The translations under genes and the position numbers were made by a program. Positions 54,520 to 63,068 of a DNA stretch of 64,000 bases are shown here, piece by piece. The notes under the pieces are model-generated. The model did not search any database. It saw only the letters and a program-made list of their open reading frames with translations, and was not told where the DNA came from. Numbering within the stretch: the stretch's first letter is position 1; every line of letters starts with the position of its first letter. Source of the DNA: Novosphingobium acidiphilum DSM 19966 (GTDB lineage Bacteria; Pseudomonadota; Alphaproteobacteria; Sphingomonadales; Sphingomonadaceae); assembly GCF_000429005.1 (NCBI RefSeq), contig NZ_AUBA01000011.1, forward strand, positions 1-64,000. The letters are read 5' to 3'.

Positions 54520-54626
54520 GGGGCTATGGTATCCTTTGCGGGGCCGCTATCGGAACCCTTGAAGCTGGGCGCCCTTATACGCACCGGACGAGGCGTGCCA
54601 AGGGTGGCATCGGTGTTTTTCCGGAC

Positions 54627-54659
54627 GCAAAAATCCCCGCGCTTTGACACGCGGGGATT
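54627..54659 (-). terminator. intrinsic terminator after tsf
   Basis: Ten-bp stem AATCCCCGCG/CGCGGGGATT with an 8-nt loop, followed on the minus strand by five T residues. Lies 48 nt after the tsf stop and before pyrH. Confidence 0.85.
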
Positions 54660-54706
54660 GTTGTTTTGGGCGCCGGGCACCCGACGGTGCCGGCGTCGAA
54701 AGCGGC

Positions 54707-55633
54707 TTACTTGATGCCGGCTGCTGCTGCCACTTCGGCAGCAAAGTCGGTGGTTTCTTTTTCGATGCCTTCGCCCAGCTGAAAGCGGACGTAGTCGACC
54801 AGCGCGATCTTGGTCCCGGCAGCCTTGCCGGCAGCATCGACCACCTGGGCAATCGGCGTCTTGTTGTCCATCACGAACAGCTGCGACAGCAGGGCGTTTT
54901 CCTTGGCATACTTGGCCACGGCGCCGTCAACGATCTTGGCCTGCACTTCGGCGGGCTTGCCGCTTTCGGCGGCCTTTTCGGCGGCGATCTTGCGTTCGCG
55001 CGCGATCAGTTCGGGATCAAGGTCATCGGCATTGAGCGCCAGCGGGAATGCCGCGGCAATGTGCATCGCGATCTGCTTGCCCAGCGGTTCCAGAACGTCG
55101 GCACCGGCTTCGGATTCAAGCGCGACCAGAACGCCGATCTTGCCAAGGCTCGGGGCGGCGGCGTTGTGCATGTAGGGCACGACCAGGCCGTTCGACACAG
55201 CGACGTGCTTCAGGCGGCGCAGCTGCTGGTTTTCGCCGATCGTGGCGACGTTGTTGGTCAGCTTTTCCGACACGGTGCCGCCATCGGGATAGGCAGCCGC
55301 CTTCAGCGCCTCGATGTCCGCCACCGCAGCGGCCAGCGCCACTTCGGTCGTCTTGCGCACGAAGTCCTGGAACTGGTCGTTCTTGGCCACGAAGTCGGTT
55401 TCCGAATTGACTTCGACAGCAACGCCCTTGGTGCCCGACACGGCCACGCCGACCAGGCCTTCGGCGGCGGTGCGGCTCGACTTCTTGGCGGCAGCAGCCA
55501 GACCCTTGGCGCGCAGCGCGTCGACCGCGGTTTCCATGTCGCCGCCGGATTCGTCGAGGGCCTTCTTGCAATCCATCATGCCGGCGCCAGTGCGCTCGCG
55601 CAGGTTTTTCACGTCAGCGGCGGTATAAGCCAT
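54707..55633 (-). CDS. tsf: elongation factor Ts
   Basis: 308 residues from ATG at 55633 with AAGGA upstream. N-terminal UBA domain VKNLRERTGAGMMDCKKAL, then NSETDFVAKN and a core dimerisation region. Exchanges GDP for GTP on EF-Tu. Follows rpsB by about 115 nt with an intergenic stem. Confidence 0.97.
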   Translation of the reverse strand: MAYTAADVKNLRERTGAGMMDCKKALDESGGDMETAVDALRAKGLAAAAKKSSRTAAEGLVGVAVSGTKGVAVEVNSETDFVAKNDQFQDFVRKTTEVALAAAVADIEALKAAAYPDGGTVSEKLTNNVATIGENQQLRRLKHVAVSNGLVVPYMHNAAAPSLGKIGVLVALESEAGADVLEPLGKQIAMHIAAAFPLALNADDLDPELIARERKIAAEKAAESGKPAEVQAKIVDGAVAKYAKENALLSQLFVMDNKTPIAQVVDAAGKAAGTKIALVDYVRFQLGEGIEKETTDFAAEVAAAAGIK

Positions 55634-55663
55634 TGCGTTGGTCCTTTTAAGTTTAAACGTGCG

Positions 55664-55690
55664 GGGCCGCAGCAACACGTGCCGCGGCCC
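55664..55690 (-). promoter_or_regulatory. stem-loop between rpsB and tsf
   Basis: Stem GGGCCGC/GCGGCCC with a 13-nt loop and no T tract, in the rpsB-tsf gap. It may be a partial attenuator or an RNA-processing site that sets the S2 to EF-Ts ratio. This is inferred from position. Confidence 0.4.
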
Positions 55691-55747
55691 TTATCCGTGA
55701 ATGAGGACAGTTCCGTGACGCGCGGGCGCCACGGCCGTCCGATAAGC

Positions 55748-56503
55748 TCAGGCTTCGATTGCGTCTTCGGCGACCGGTTCATCCAGCGCGCCCAGGTCAA
55801 CGCCCGATGCGATCTGTGCATCGCGGCCGCCACGCGTGGCAGCGGCGGCAACTGCGTCGCAGTACAGGCGAATCGCGCGGCTGGCGTCATCGTTGGCCGG
55901 GATCGGGAACGCGATGCCGTGCGGCGACACGTTCGAATCGAGGATCGCCACAACCGGGATACCCAGGACGTTGGCTTCCTTGATCGCCAGTTCTTCCTTG
56001 TTGGCGTCGATCACGAACATCACGTCGGGAATGCCGCCCATGTCGCGGATACCGCCAAGCGAAAGTTCCAGCTTGTCGCGTTCGCGGGTCAGCTGCAGGA
56101 CTTCCTTCTTGGTCAGACCGGCGGTGTCGCCCGACAGCTGTTCTTCCAGCGCCTTGAAACGCTTGATCGAGCCCGAAATGGTCTTCCAGTTGGTCAGCAT
56201 GCCGCCCAGCCAGCGGTGGTTGACATAGTGCTGACCGGCCGCGCATGCCGCCTGTGCGATCGGTTCCTGCGCCTGGCGCTTGGTGCCGACGAACAGCACT
56301 TTGCCACCGTTCTGCACGGTCGCCGAAATGAATTCGAGCGCGCGGGCAAACAGCGGAACGGTCTGCGACAGGTCGAGAATGTGGATGCCGTTGCGTGCAC
56401 CGAAAATGTACGGCTTCATGCGGGGGTTCCAGCGATGGGTCTGGTGGCCAAAGTGCGCACCGGCCTCGATCAGCTGAGTCATCGTGACGACGGGAGCCGC
56501 CAT
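55748..56503 (-). CDS. rpsB: 30S ribosomal protein S2
   Basis: 251 residues. LIEAGAHFGHQTHRWNPRM, FVGTKRQAQEPI and VNHRWLGGMLTNWKTI are S2 signatures, followed by IPVVAILDSNVSPHGIAFPIPANDDA. Binds the 30S back side with S1. First gene of rpsB-tsf, GGAAAGG upstream of the ATG. Confidence 0.97.
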   Translation of the reverse strand: MAAPVVTMTQLIEAGAHFGHQTHRWNPRMKPYIFGARNGIHILDLSQTVPLFARALEFISATVQNGGKVLFVGTKRQAQEPIAQAACAAGQHYVNHRWLGGMLTNWKTISGSIKRFKALEEQLSGDTAGLTKKEVLQLTRERDKLELSLGGIRDMGGIPDVMFVIDANKEELAIKEANVLGIPVVAILDSNVSPHGIAFPIPANDDASRAIRLYCDAVAAAATRGGRDAQIASGVDLGALDEPVAEDAIEA

Positions 56504-56852
56504 AGGGTAATTCCTTTCCGGTTAGACCTCTGGGCGGAAGGAACCAACGCGCATCTGCTGCGCCCGGCACCGGTATGTGATCCGCCCATGTGGATTCAAA
56601 AGCATGGGTTGTTCGCTGCCCCGATCCGGTCCGGATGAACCGAATCGTCTGACACCGAGTGGCGCCGTTAGCCGCTTGGCGTCTGCAAATCCAGTGCGAA
56701 TCCTGTGCAACTGCTTCGGGTCGCGAATCGGGTGATTCGCCAACACGCCGAAATCGTTACCTCACGATACCCTCATGGCTCGACATCGGATCCAAAAATG
56801 CGCGCCCGGAACAACACTTTGCGTCATTGCTTATGTCGATTGCGGATATTGC
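56504..56852. other. rpsB leader and divergent promoter region
   Basis: About 350 nt with no gene. It should hold the rpsB promoter and leader. On the minus strand TTGCAC and TGCAGA 17 nt apart near 56690-56720 are a weak candidate. No S2-binding structure could be proven by eye. Confidence 0.4.
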
Positions 56853-56858
56853 TTGACG
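56853..56858 (+). promoter_or_regulatory. -35 element of the LexA-controlled promoter
   Basis: TTGACG, five bases before the LexA box. The -10 would fall at about 56876-56881, overlapping the box; its sequence is poor, so the transcription start is uncertain. Confidence 0.45.
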
Positions 56859-56863
56859 ATTTA

Positions 56864-56878
56864 GAACAAAAGTGGAAC
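56864..56878. promoter_or_regulatory. alphaproteobacterial LexA (SOS) box
   Basis: GAAC-AAAAGTG-GAAC, an exact match to GAAC-N7-GAAC, the complement of the GTTC-N7-GTTC direct repeat bound by alphaproteobacterial LexA. It lies next to a TTGACG -35 element and 138 nt before the small membrane gene at 57016. Confidence 0.7.
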
Positions 56879-56924
56879 AAAGTTCTCATCGCAAAGGGCC
56901 AGACCAGCCCGACCGCGAAGGACA

Positions 56925-56944
56925 TTATCCACAGGTCATCCACA
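56925..56944 (+). promoter_or_regulatory. pair of DnaA boxes
   Basis: TTATCCACA at 56925-56933 is the consensus DnaA box, followed at 56936-56944 by TCATCCACA (one change). The boxes are 11 bp apart, one helical turn, so they face the same side of the DNA. They lie in the leader of the LexA-box gene. Confidence 0.55.
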
Positions 56945-57015
56945 GGGTGTCAAGCCCCGGACATGGTGCATGTTTGCGCCAAGCCCCGGGCTTTGCCCAG
57001 CGCAGGACGCTTGCC

Positions 57016-57306
57016 ATGCTCGGATTGTTTGCCATGCTTGTTTTCGCCATTGCCGGTTGCACCAGCGCCGCTGTCATCGGGTCCAGCTTGCGCAGCGCGC
57101 TGCCCGCCTTGCGCCGCATGGCCGAAGAACGCCGCGCGCTGGTCGAAGACCGGTTCTATCTGTTCACGCTGATCGAAACGCCGCGGCGTCTCGGCACCCC
57201 CGCACCGACCGCCGCCGCAATGGCCGTGCGTGCGCCCGTGGCGGGTGTGGTCAGGCGTCGGGCAGTAATGCCGGTTGCGGCAGACCGCCTGCGCGCTGCA
57301 GCCTGA
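57016..57306 (+). CDS. small membrane protein, probably SOS-regulated
   Basis: 96 residues from ATG at 57016 with AGGA eight bases upstream. One hydrophobic N-terminal helix (MLGLFAMLVFAIAGC) with no basic n-region; IAGC could be a lipobox, but a plain membrane anchor is more likely. Then a charged helix (LPALRRMAEERRALVEDRF), a proline/alanine linker and a basic tail. No family recognised. A LexA box and two DnaA boxes lie upstream. Known alphaproteobacterial SOS division inhibitors (SidA, DidA) are also small single-helix membrane proteins, but I see no sequence match. The 3' end overlaps pssA tail to tail by 56 bp. Confidence 0.6.
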   Translation: MLGLFAMLVFAIAGCTSAAVIGSSLRSALPALRRMAEERRALVEDRFYLFTLIETPRRLGTPAPTAAAMAVRAPVAGVVRRRAVMPVAADRLRAAA

Positions 57307-58117
57307 CCCGCCGGTATCGCAGCACGCCCACCGGCAGCAGCGCGATATAGGCAAGACACAGGCCGACCAGTGTCCACCACGGCTCGGTCAGCAGTGCGGC
57401 AAACGCCAGCCCGATCAGGCCGATCACTTCCAGCCGGATCGCGCGGCGCGGGCGCAGCCCCGACCAGCCGAGCGTGGCGGTGTTGGATATCATCAGAAAC
57501 GCGATCAGCGCGGTCCACACCGCAACGCCTGCGGCATTGCGAAATTCGTCGCGCCCGCTGGCGATCCACAGATAGACCGGCATCAGCGCCAGCCCGGCAC
57601 CCATCGGCGCGGGCACGCCGGTCAGAAAACCGGCGCTTTTGTGCGGTTGGTCGGCCATGTCGATCTGCGCATTGAACCGCGCCAGGCGCAGCGCGCAGCA
57701 CACCGCCAGCGCCAGCGCGGCAAACCAGCCCAGACGCGGCATCTGGTGCAGTGTCCACAGATAGACGATCAGCGCGGGTGCAACGCCAAACGCAATCGCA
57801 TCGGACAGGCTGTCAAGTTCTGCGCCGAAACGCGATTGCGCACGCATCGCACGGGCCACCCGGCCATCAAGGCCATCGAGCATCCCGGCCAGGATGATCG
57901 CCAGCACCGCCGATCGATAATCCTCGCCAATTGCAAAGCGGATGCCGGTCAGCCCGCAGCACAGCGCAGCAGACGTGATGGCATTGGGCACCAGCGCGCG
58001 CAACGTCAGTCCGCGCGGCAGCGGCCGCCGCCCGAAATCATAGCCATCGGGATCGATGTCTTCGTCCAGCAGGTCGATATCGGCTTCGCCTGCGGCGATA
58101 AAGGGTGGGTCGATCAC
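57251..58117 (-). CDS. pssA: CDP-diacylglycerol-serine O-phosphatidyltransferase
   Basis: 288 residues with about eight membrane helices. The CDP-alcohol phosphotransferase motif runs D81-x2-D-G85-x2-A-R89-x8-G98-x3-D102-x3-D106. The N-terminus has an acidic stretch before the first helix. Makes phosphatidylserine, which Psd next door decarboxylates. Overlaps psd by 4 nt. Confidence 0.94.
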   Translation of the reverse strand: MIDPPFIAAGEADIDLLDEDIDPDGYDFGRRPLPRGLTLRALVPNAITSAALCCGLTGIRFAIGEDYRSAVLAIILAGMLDGLDGRVARAMRAQSRFGAELDSLSDAIAFGVAPALIVYLWTLHQMPRLGWFAALALAVCCALRLARFNAQIDMADQPHKSAGFLTGVPAPMGAGLALMPVYLWIASGRDEFRNAAGVAVWTALIAFLMISNTATLGWSGLRPRRAIRLEVIGLIGLAFAALLTEPWWTLVGLCLAYIALLPVGVLRYRRVRLQRAGGLPQPALLPDA

Positions 58118-58863
58118 TGCCGCACCCCTTCGATCAGCGGGGTCTGGCCGATTTCGGCAATCACCGTTTCGCCGGCCACGACGCGCTGGCCGATCAACAC
58201 TTTGGGTTCGGTGCCTTCAGGCAGATAGATATCAACCCTGCTGCCAAAGCGGATCAGCCCGATCCTCTGGCCGACCGCGACCATGTCGCCGCCTTTGACA
58301 AAGGGTACGATCCGGCGCGCGATCAGCCCGGCGATCTGGGTAAAGCCGATCTGCAACCCGTCGCCGCGCTCGATCAGGAAATGCTGGCGCTCGTTTTCCT
58401 CGCTTGCCTTGTCAAGATCGGCATTGAGGAACCGGCCCGGGATATAGACCACGCGGCGCACCGTTCCGCCGATCGGCGCGCGATTGATGTGCACATCGAA
58501 CACCGACATGAAAATCGACACGCGCGTGACCGGCGCAATGCCCATCGCGGTGATGCCGGTGCCGTCGTTTGCGGTCAGTTCGCGTGGCGGGGCCACCTTC
58601 TGGATCAATGTGATCTGCCCGTCGGCAGGTGCGATGATGAAACTGTCATCGCGCGGGGTCACGCGTTCGGGATCGCGAAAAAACGCGCAGATCCCCAACG
58701 TCAGCCCGACCAGCGGCCAGGCGATGAATGTCCAGCCCAGCAGGAACGCGGCCGCCGCCACAATCGCGGCCACCCCGCCGAATTTGCGGCCTTCGGGGTG
58801 GATCGAGGGCCAGCGCCAACCGGCCGATCCACGCCCACGGTTATCAAGAATGTCTCCGGGCAT
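58114..58863 (-). CDS. psd: phosphatidylserine decarboxylase proenzyme
   Basis: 249 residues, the short alphaproteobacterial/archaeal-like type. One membrane helix near 28-60, APADGQI, HINRAPIGG and the self-cleavage site Gly207-Ser208 in RFGSRVD, which generates the pyruvoyl group. Makes phosphatidylethanolamine from the PssA product. Confidence 0.95.
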   Translation of the reverse strand: MPGDILDNRGRGSAGWRWPSIHPEGRKFGGVAAIVAAAAFLLGWTFIAWPLVGLTLGICAFFRDPERVTPRDDSFIIAPADGQITLIQKVAPPRELTANDGTGITAMGIAPVTRVSIFMSVFDVHINRAPIGGTVRRVVYIPGRFLNADLDKASEENERQHFLIERGDGLQIGFTQIAGLIARRIVPFVKGGDMVAVGQRIGLIRFGSRVDIYLPEGTEPKVLIGQRVVAGETVIAEIGQTPLIEGVRQ

Positions 58864-58957
58864 GCGCGCGCTTCTAGAGCATCGCGGCTGAAAACAGGAA
58901 CGGGTTTTTCGTTTTTCGGTGAAACGAGCCCCAACAAGGGCGCAAATTCAGGCGATC

Positions 58958-59842
58958 TCAGGCTTGATCGGGTGCAGGATTGCTCCACAGATACCACGCC
59001 ACCGACCCCAGCACGACCGCCCCGCCCGCGATCACCGTCAGGCTGGGCCGCTCGGCAAAGGCCAGCCAGACCCACAACGGGCCCAGCACCACATCGAGCA
59101 TCGAGATGAACCCCACTTCGCCAGGCGGCACCCGACGTCCACCCTCAAGCGCCAGGACATAGGCAAACCCGGTGGTCACCGCGCCATAGGCCGCACACCA
59201 CACCAATTGCACCGGCGATGGCAGCAGAACCTGCACAAACGGCAGCATCAGCGGCACACAGGCCAGGGCCGCACAGGCGTTCAGCGCCATGACATCGACA
59301 CCGCCGTGCCGCCTGATCGCCACCAGTTGCACCGCAAAGCCCGCGGTCATGACAAAGGCCGCGCCGATCCCGGCCAGATCGCCCAGCCCCGTCGACGCCC
59401 CCGCCATGGCAACGATGCCGCATGTGGCAAGCGCCCCTGCCACCAGAAACCGGCGGCTGACACGCTCGTGTATCCAGAAAAACCCGATGCCAGTGGCGAT
59501 GAATGGCAGTGCGGCATAGACCGTCATGACATTGGCCACGCTGGTCAGCCGCAGCGACAGCACGTAGGCCGTGCCCGATATGATCGATGTGCCCATGAAC
59601 AGCACGCCGACCCAGCCGCTGCGTCGCACCGCCAGGATGCGCGCCGGCCCGCCCCGTGCCGTGGCCAGCCCGCCCAGCACCAGCGCGGCAAAGAACGATC
59701 GCCACGCCACCAGCGAAGCCGTGTCGAGCGTTGCCAGGCGCACAAACAGCCCGGCCGTGCTCCACAAAACCGCCGATCCGACGACCATGACAATGCCGCG
59801 CCGGCGCTCGTGCGGGCTGGTGGGATACGTCCCGCCGACCAA
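58958..59842 (-). CDS. EamA/DMT-superfamily transporter
   Basis: 294 residues in ten membrane helices as two repeated EamA domains. Start taken as TTG at 59842, six bases after CAGGAG; a TTG at 59860 would add six residues. Motifs: VLWSTAGLFVRLA in the first repeat and VTTGFAYVLALEGG and LDVVLGPLWVWLAF in the second. Exports or imports a small metabolite; substrate unknown. Alone, 94 nt upstream of psd. Confidence 0.82.
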   Translation of the reverse strand: MVGGTYPTSPHERRRGIVMVVGSAVLWSTAGLFVRLATLDTASLVAWRSFFAALVLGGLATARGGPARILAVRRSGWVGVLFMGTSIISGTAYVLSLRLTSVANVMTVYAALPFIATGIGFFWIHERVSRRFLVAGALATCGIVAMAGASTGLGDLAGIGAAFVMTAGFAVQLVAIRRHGGVDVMALNACAALACVPLMLPFVQVLLPSPVQLVWCAAYGAVTTGFAYVLALEGGRRVPPGEVGFISMLDVVLGPLWVWLAFAERPSLTVIAGGAVVLGSVAWYLWSNPAPDQA

Positions 59843-60026
59843 GGCGTGCTCCTGAAACAAGAAATCCGGTGTGTCCTGCTATCGGCGGGGCCGTGACGCC
59901 ACAAGCGGAATGCAGGACATTAGCAAATTGGATCGACGCCGTGCGTGCGCACGATGCAGCGGATGTTTCGCGATCGGCGACGTTCAGGCGGTTTTCACCC
60001 CAAAAATCCGGCGCAGAACCGCCGCG

Positions 60027-61727
60027 TCAGACAAGCCCGGCCAGCAGGTCGTCGTGCGGCGATCGGGCCAGAAACGCCTGCGCCTGCCACGGCGCGAAGC
60101 GCAGCCCGGCATAGCCCCAGTGCGGATCGTGCAGCACCTGCACCGTGCCCGTCAGGTTCAGCACCAGGCGCAGCGTATCGCCGTGCGGCAAATCGATCTC
60201 GCAGCCTTCGAAAGGGCCGGGCAACTGGTCGTCGCGCGGGGCGATGAACGTCGCTGTCTGGTTGTGCGCGGTCATCGGCGCAAACGCGCAGGGTCGACGC
60301 CGAAAGGCCCGCCTGCCCCCATGTACCGGATCGATCAGCGCGCCATGCCGGTGCAACACCCCGATCACGGCATGCACGTGCGCCATCGCCGCCAGGATCG
60401 GCGCGCCGGTATCATCGCTGACATAGCCGTCCGGCCCGTCCAGATATTGCGGGAAATAATAATGCCCGCAGGCACCGTTGATCACCCCCGACAGCACGAT
60501 CGCACGCCAGCGCGCGGGATCTTCGGCCAGGCCCCGCGCGCCTTGCACCCGCCCCGTGGCCACCGCAAACAGCACCGGTTTGCCCCGGCTGGCGGCAGGC
60601 GTGGCACATCCGCCATAGTTGAAATCGGTCTGCACGATCTGCGCCACTGTCAGCCCGATACAGGACGACACGAACCGTTCGGCGCCGGTCTGTTCAAACA
60701 TCAGGAACCCGGCCGGTGCGCCCACATTGGGATATTGGTCAAACCCCCACCAGTCGATGTGCGGATCATCGAGAAACCGCGTTTTCCACGGCAACAGTCC
60801 CAGCGACAGGTCATAGCCCGACAGATTGCAGAAAATCGGCTTGGCCGGCCCGGCCTTGCGCAAGTCATCGACCTCGCGGTCGAGCATGCTGCGCGTCAGG
60901 TCAGGATCAAACGCGCCGCGATAACCCGGCTGAGCGGGGTGGCCAAACACATCGGGCTCATCGATCAGGTTCCACGCGATCACACGCGGGTTGGCAGCCT
61001 CGGCAAGGGCTTGTGCGCGGGTATCGGCGCTTTTCCAGCCCGGCGTGCGCCAGCGGCCGGGGCGGTGCACGAGATCAAGGCCGCTTGCGCGCCAGGCACG
61101 GTGCCACGCCTCGGCGTCGCCCGCGTGGGTGAAATCATCTTCCAGCCCGATCGCGGTGTTGACCCCGCGCGCTGCCCAGGCGGCCAGTTCCTGCGCGCGG
61201 GCATTCCACACCCCGATCACATAGCGCTTTGGCCCCGCAACCCGCGCCACCGGTGCCGGCACTGTCCCCAGCGCCATGCCCGCTGCGCCCAGCCCGTAAT
61301 CCGCAGAGGTGGGCGTCGCGCTGGCCACGGCACCAGGTGCCCCGCCGCAAGGCAGCGAAAAATTGTGCGCGGTCGATGCCGAAAATCCACCCAAAACCAG
61401 CGCCGCGGCCGCCTGCGGCTCGTAACTGACGGTGCCGCCCGCCGGCACGGTCAGCGCGATGGGCAGCGTGTTGAATCCGGCATGCACCGCCACTGGGATC
61501 GCGTCGCCACGGCGAAACCGCGCCCCTTGCGCGGCCCACGGCACCAGATGCCCCCTGCCCGCCTGCGCCACCTGCAGATAAATCCGGTCATAGGCCATTG
61601 CCACCGCACAGCGCGGCAGGCACCAGCCGTGCGCGGTGCCACCGTCGACCGCGGGCCCGGCGAAAGGCACGGCGATGCCGACCAGACGGCGGCCACGCGG
61701 AACCGAAGATGCAGGCATGGCGCGCAT
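60027..61727 (-). CDS. glycoside-hydrolase-like TIM-barrel protein, unknown specificity
   Basis: 566 residues from ATG at 61727 (or 61718); earlier in-frame codons run into tRNA-Tyr. Residues 1-165 look beta-rich, then a barrel begins at YVIGVWNARAQELAAWAARG. The segment AWNLIDEPDVFG near 265 places Glu after the fourth strand, like the acid/base of clan-A glycosidases. WWGFDQYPN and ACGHYYFPQY follow at later strand positions, and a C-terminal beta domain ends the protein. No signal peptide. No precise family recognised; the enzyme class is inference. Confidence 0.6.
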   Translation of the reverse strand: MRAMPASSVPRGRRLVGIAVPFAGPAVDGGTAHGWCLPRCAVAMAYDRIYLQVAQAGRGHLVPWAAQGARFRRGDAIPVAVHAGFNTLPIALTVPAGGTVSYEPQAAAALVLGGFSASTAHNFSLPCGGAPGAVASATPTSADYGLGAAGMALGTVPAPVARVAGPKRYVIGVWNARAQELAAWAARGVNTAIGLEDDFTHAGDAEAWHRAWRASGLDLVHRPGRWRTPGWKSADTRAQALAEAANPRVIAWNLIDEPDVFGHPAQPGYRGAFDPDLTRSMLDREVDDLRKAGPAKPIFCNLSGYDLSLGLLPWKTRFLDDPHIDWWGFDQYPNVGAPAGFLMFEQTGAERFVSSCIGLTVAQIVQTDFNYGGCATPAASRGKPVLFAVATGRVQGARGLAEDPARWRAIVLSGVINGACGHYYFPQYLDGPDGYVSDDTGAPILAAMAHVHAVIGVLHRHGALIDPVHGGRRAFRRRPCAFAPMTAHNQTATFIAPRDDQLPGPFEGCEIDLPHGDTLRLVLNLTGTVQVLHDPHWGYAGLRFAPWQAQAFLARSPHDDLLAGLV

Positions 61728-61823
61728 GCTACCAAGCCTGCGCACGCTGTCGAGTTCTTGTAAACGATCGGGCCAAGACCGATCGTGCCCATGCCTGTGT
61801 CGCAACGGTCGGCAGTGATCTGA

Positions 61824-61909
61824 TGGTGGACAGGGGTGGATTCGAACCACCGTACGCTCTCGCGGGCAGATTTACAGTCTGCTGCCATTAACCACTCGGC
61901 CACCTGTCC
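61824..61909 (-). tRNA. tRNA-Tyr (GTA)
   Basis: Class II tRNA on the minus strand: acceptor GGACAGG/CCTGTCC with A73, anticodon loop CTGTAAA with GTA in stem GCAGA/TCTGC, a long variable arm (CCGCGAGAGCG) and T loop TTCGAAT. CCA is encoded. Eighty-six nt including CCA. Confidence 0.96.
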
Positions 61910-62104
61910 ACACCAGATAAGCCGGTGCCTGGCCCTTGTCGGGGCCTGGCAAATACCGATTTGCGTTACACAAACCGGCGTTACCAGCCGAGGGAGGCGA
62001 CCCTTTGGCGAAGCGGGGCTTGCCTGTCAATGGGGGGGCTGGCACAGGGCCTCAAGAATTTTGCCTTACCGGCATACCCCGCCTTGCAAAGAAAGTGCCC
62101 CGCC

Positions 62105-62974
62105 ATGGCTTCGCCCCGTCGCCCCTCTGATGATCGTTCGCGCCAGACCCGTGAAGGGGTCAATGACAGCGGGCGCCCGAAAACATCGCTGCGCGGGCGC
62201 GAGGGCCGGATGCACGGCGGGCGCGGATCGGGCCGGGGCAGCGCCGGCGCGGTGCGCCTGTGGGGCCGCCACGCAGTCGAGGCGGCGCTGACCAATCCCG
62301 AACGCGTTGCCAAAAAACTGTGGGGCACGCGCGAGGCGATCCAGGCAATGCTTGACGATCACGATGCCGAATTGCCCGCCTCGCTGCCGATCGAATATGC
62401 GCAGGCCGCCGATCTGGGCCGTCTGGTTGCGCGCGATGCGCCGCACCAGGGGCTGGTGCTCGATTGCGCGCCATTGCCCGACCTGGTGCTGGGCGAGGCG
62501 CTGGACGAGGCCCGCGGGCGCACGATCGTGATCCTTGACCAGGTGACCGATCCGCACAACGTCGGCGCCATCCTGCGCAGCTGCGCCGCGTTCGACGTGG
62601 CCGCGCTGATCACGCAGGACCGCCACGCTCCGCCCGAATCCGGCACATTGGCCAAATCGGCTTCGGGTGCGCTGGAAGTGGTGCCGTGGGTGCGTGTGGT
62701 CAATCTGGCGCGCGCGCTGGAAACATTGTCAGAGGCTGGTTACTGGCGCATCGCGCTGGATGGCGAAGGCAAGGCGGCCTTTCCGGCGGCACTGCCCAGC
62801 GGGCCCGTGGCACTGGTGCTGGGCGCCGAAGGCGACGGCATCCGCCGCAACGTGCTTGACCATTGCGATGCGGTCGCGCGCCTGCCGATCTCGGGCCGGA
62901 TCGAAAGCCTGAATGTCTCGACCGCCGCGGCCATCGCGCTTTATGCCGCATCGATCCGCGACAAGGCGGATTGA
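62105..62974 (+). CDS. rlmB: TrmH/SpoU-family RNA 2'-O-methyltransferase, RlmB type
   Basis: 289 residues from ATG at 62105. Basic, disordered first 48 residues, then a substrate-binding domain from LWGRHAVEAAL. The SPOUT motifs are VTDPHNVGAILRSCAAF, LVLGAEGDGIRRN and SLNVSTAAAIALY. RlmB methylates G2251 of 23S rRNA; the related tRNA enzyme TrmH has the same motifs, so the target is inferred from overall layout. Confidence 0.88.
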   Translation: MASPRRPSDDRSRQTREGVNDSGRPKTSLRGREGRMHGGRGSGRGSAGAVRLWGRHAVEAALTNPERVAKKLWGTREAIQAMLDDHDAELPASLPIEYAQAADLGRLVARDAPHQGLVLDCAPLPDLVLGEALDEARGRTIVILDQVTDPHNVGAILRSCAAFDVAALITQDRHAPPESGTLAKSASGALEVVPWVRVVNLARALETLSEAGYWRIALDGEGKAAFPAALPSGPVALVLGAEGDGIRRNVLDHCDAVARLPISGRIESLNVSTAAAIALYAASIRDKAD

Positions 62975-62981
62975 GGCACAA

Positions 62982-63018
62982 AAAAACCGCGCTGCGGCAC
63001 GAGCCGCGCGCGGTTTTT
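62982..63018. terminator. bidirectional terminator rlmB / hupB
   Basis: Perfect 11-bp stem AAAAACCGCGC/GCGCGGTTTTT extended inside by GCGGC/GCCGC, with T runs on both strands. It separates convergent rlmB and hupB. Confidence 0.93.
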
Positions 63019-63068
63019 GCTGGTTCGGCGCGGGCCCGGTCAAGACCCCGTGCCGCCGGACGCGCCGA

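Noticed and set aside
56925..56944. Replication origin
   Set aside because: Two DnaA boxes alone, without an AT-rich unwinding region or more boxes, do not make an origin. Regulation is more likely.
59871..61763. 630-codon plus-strand open frame opposite the glycosidase-like gene
   Set aside because: I considered whether this strand was the real gene. The minus strand has ordinary residue use and barrel-like motifs, while this one is Arg/His/Gln-rich.
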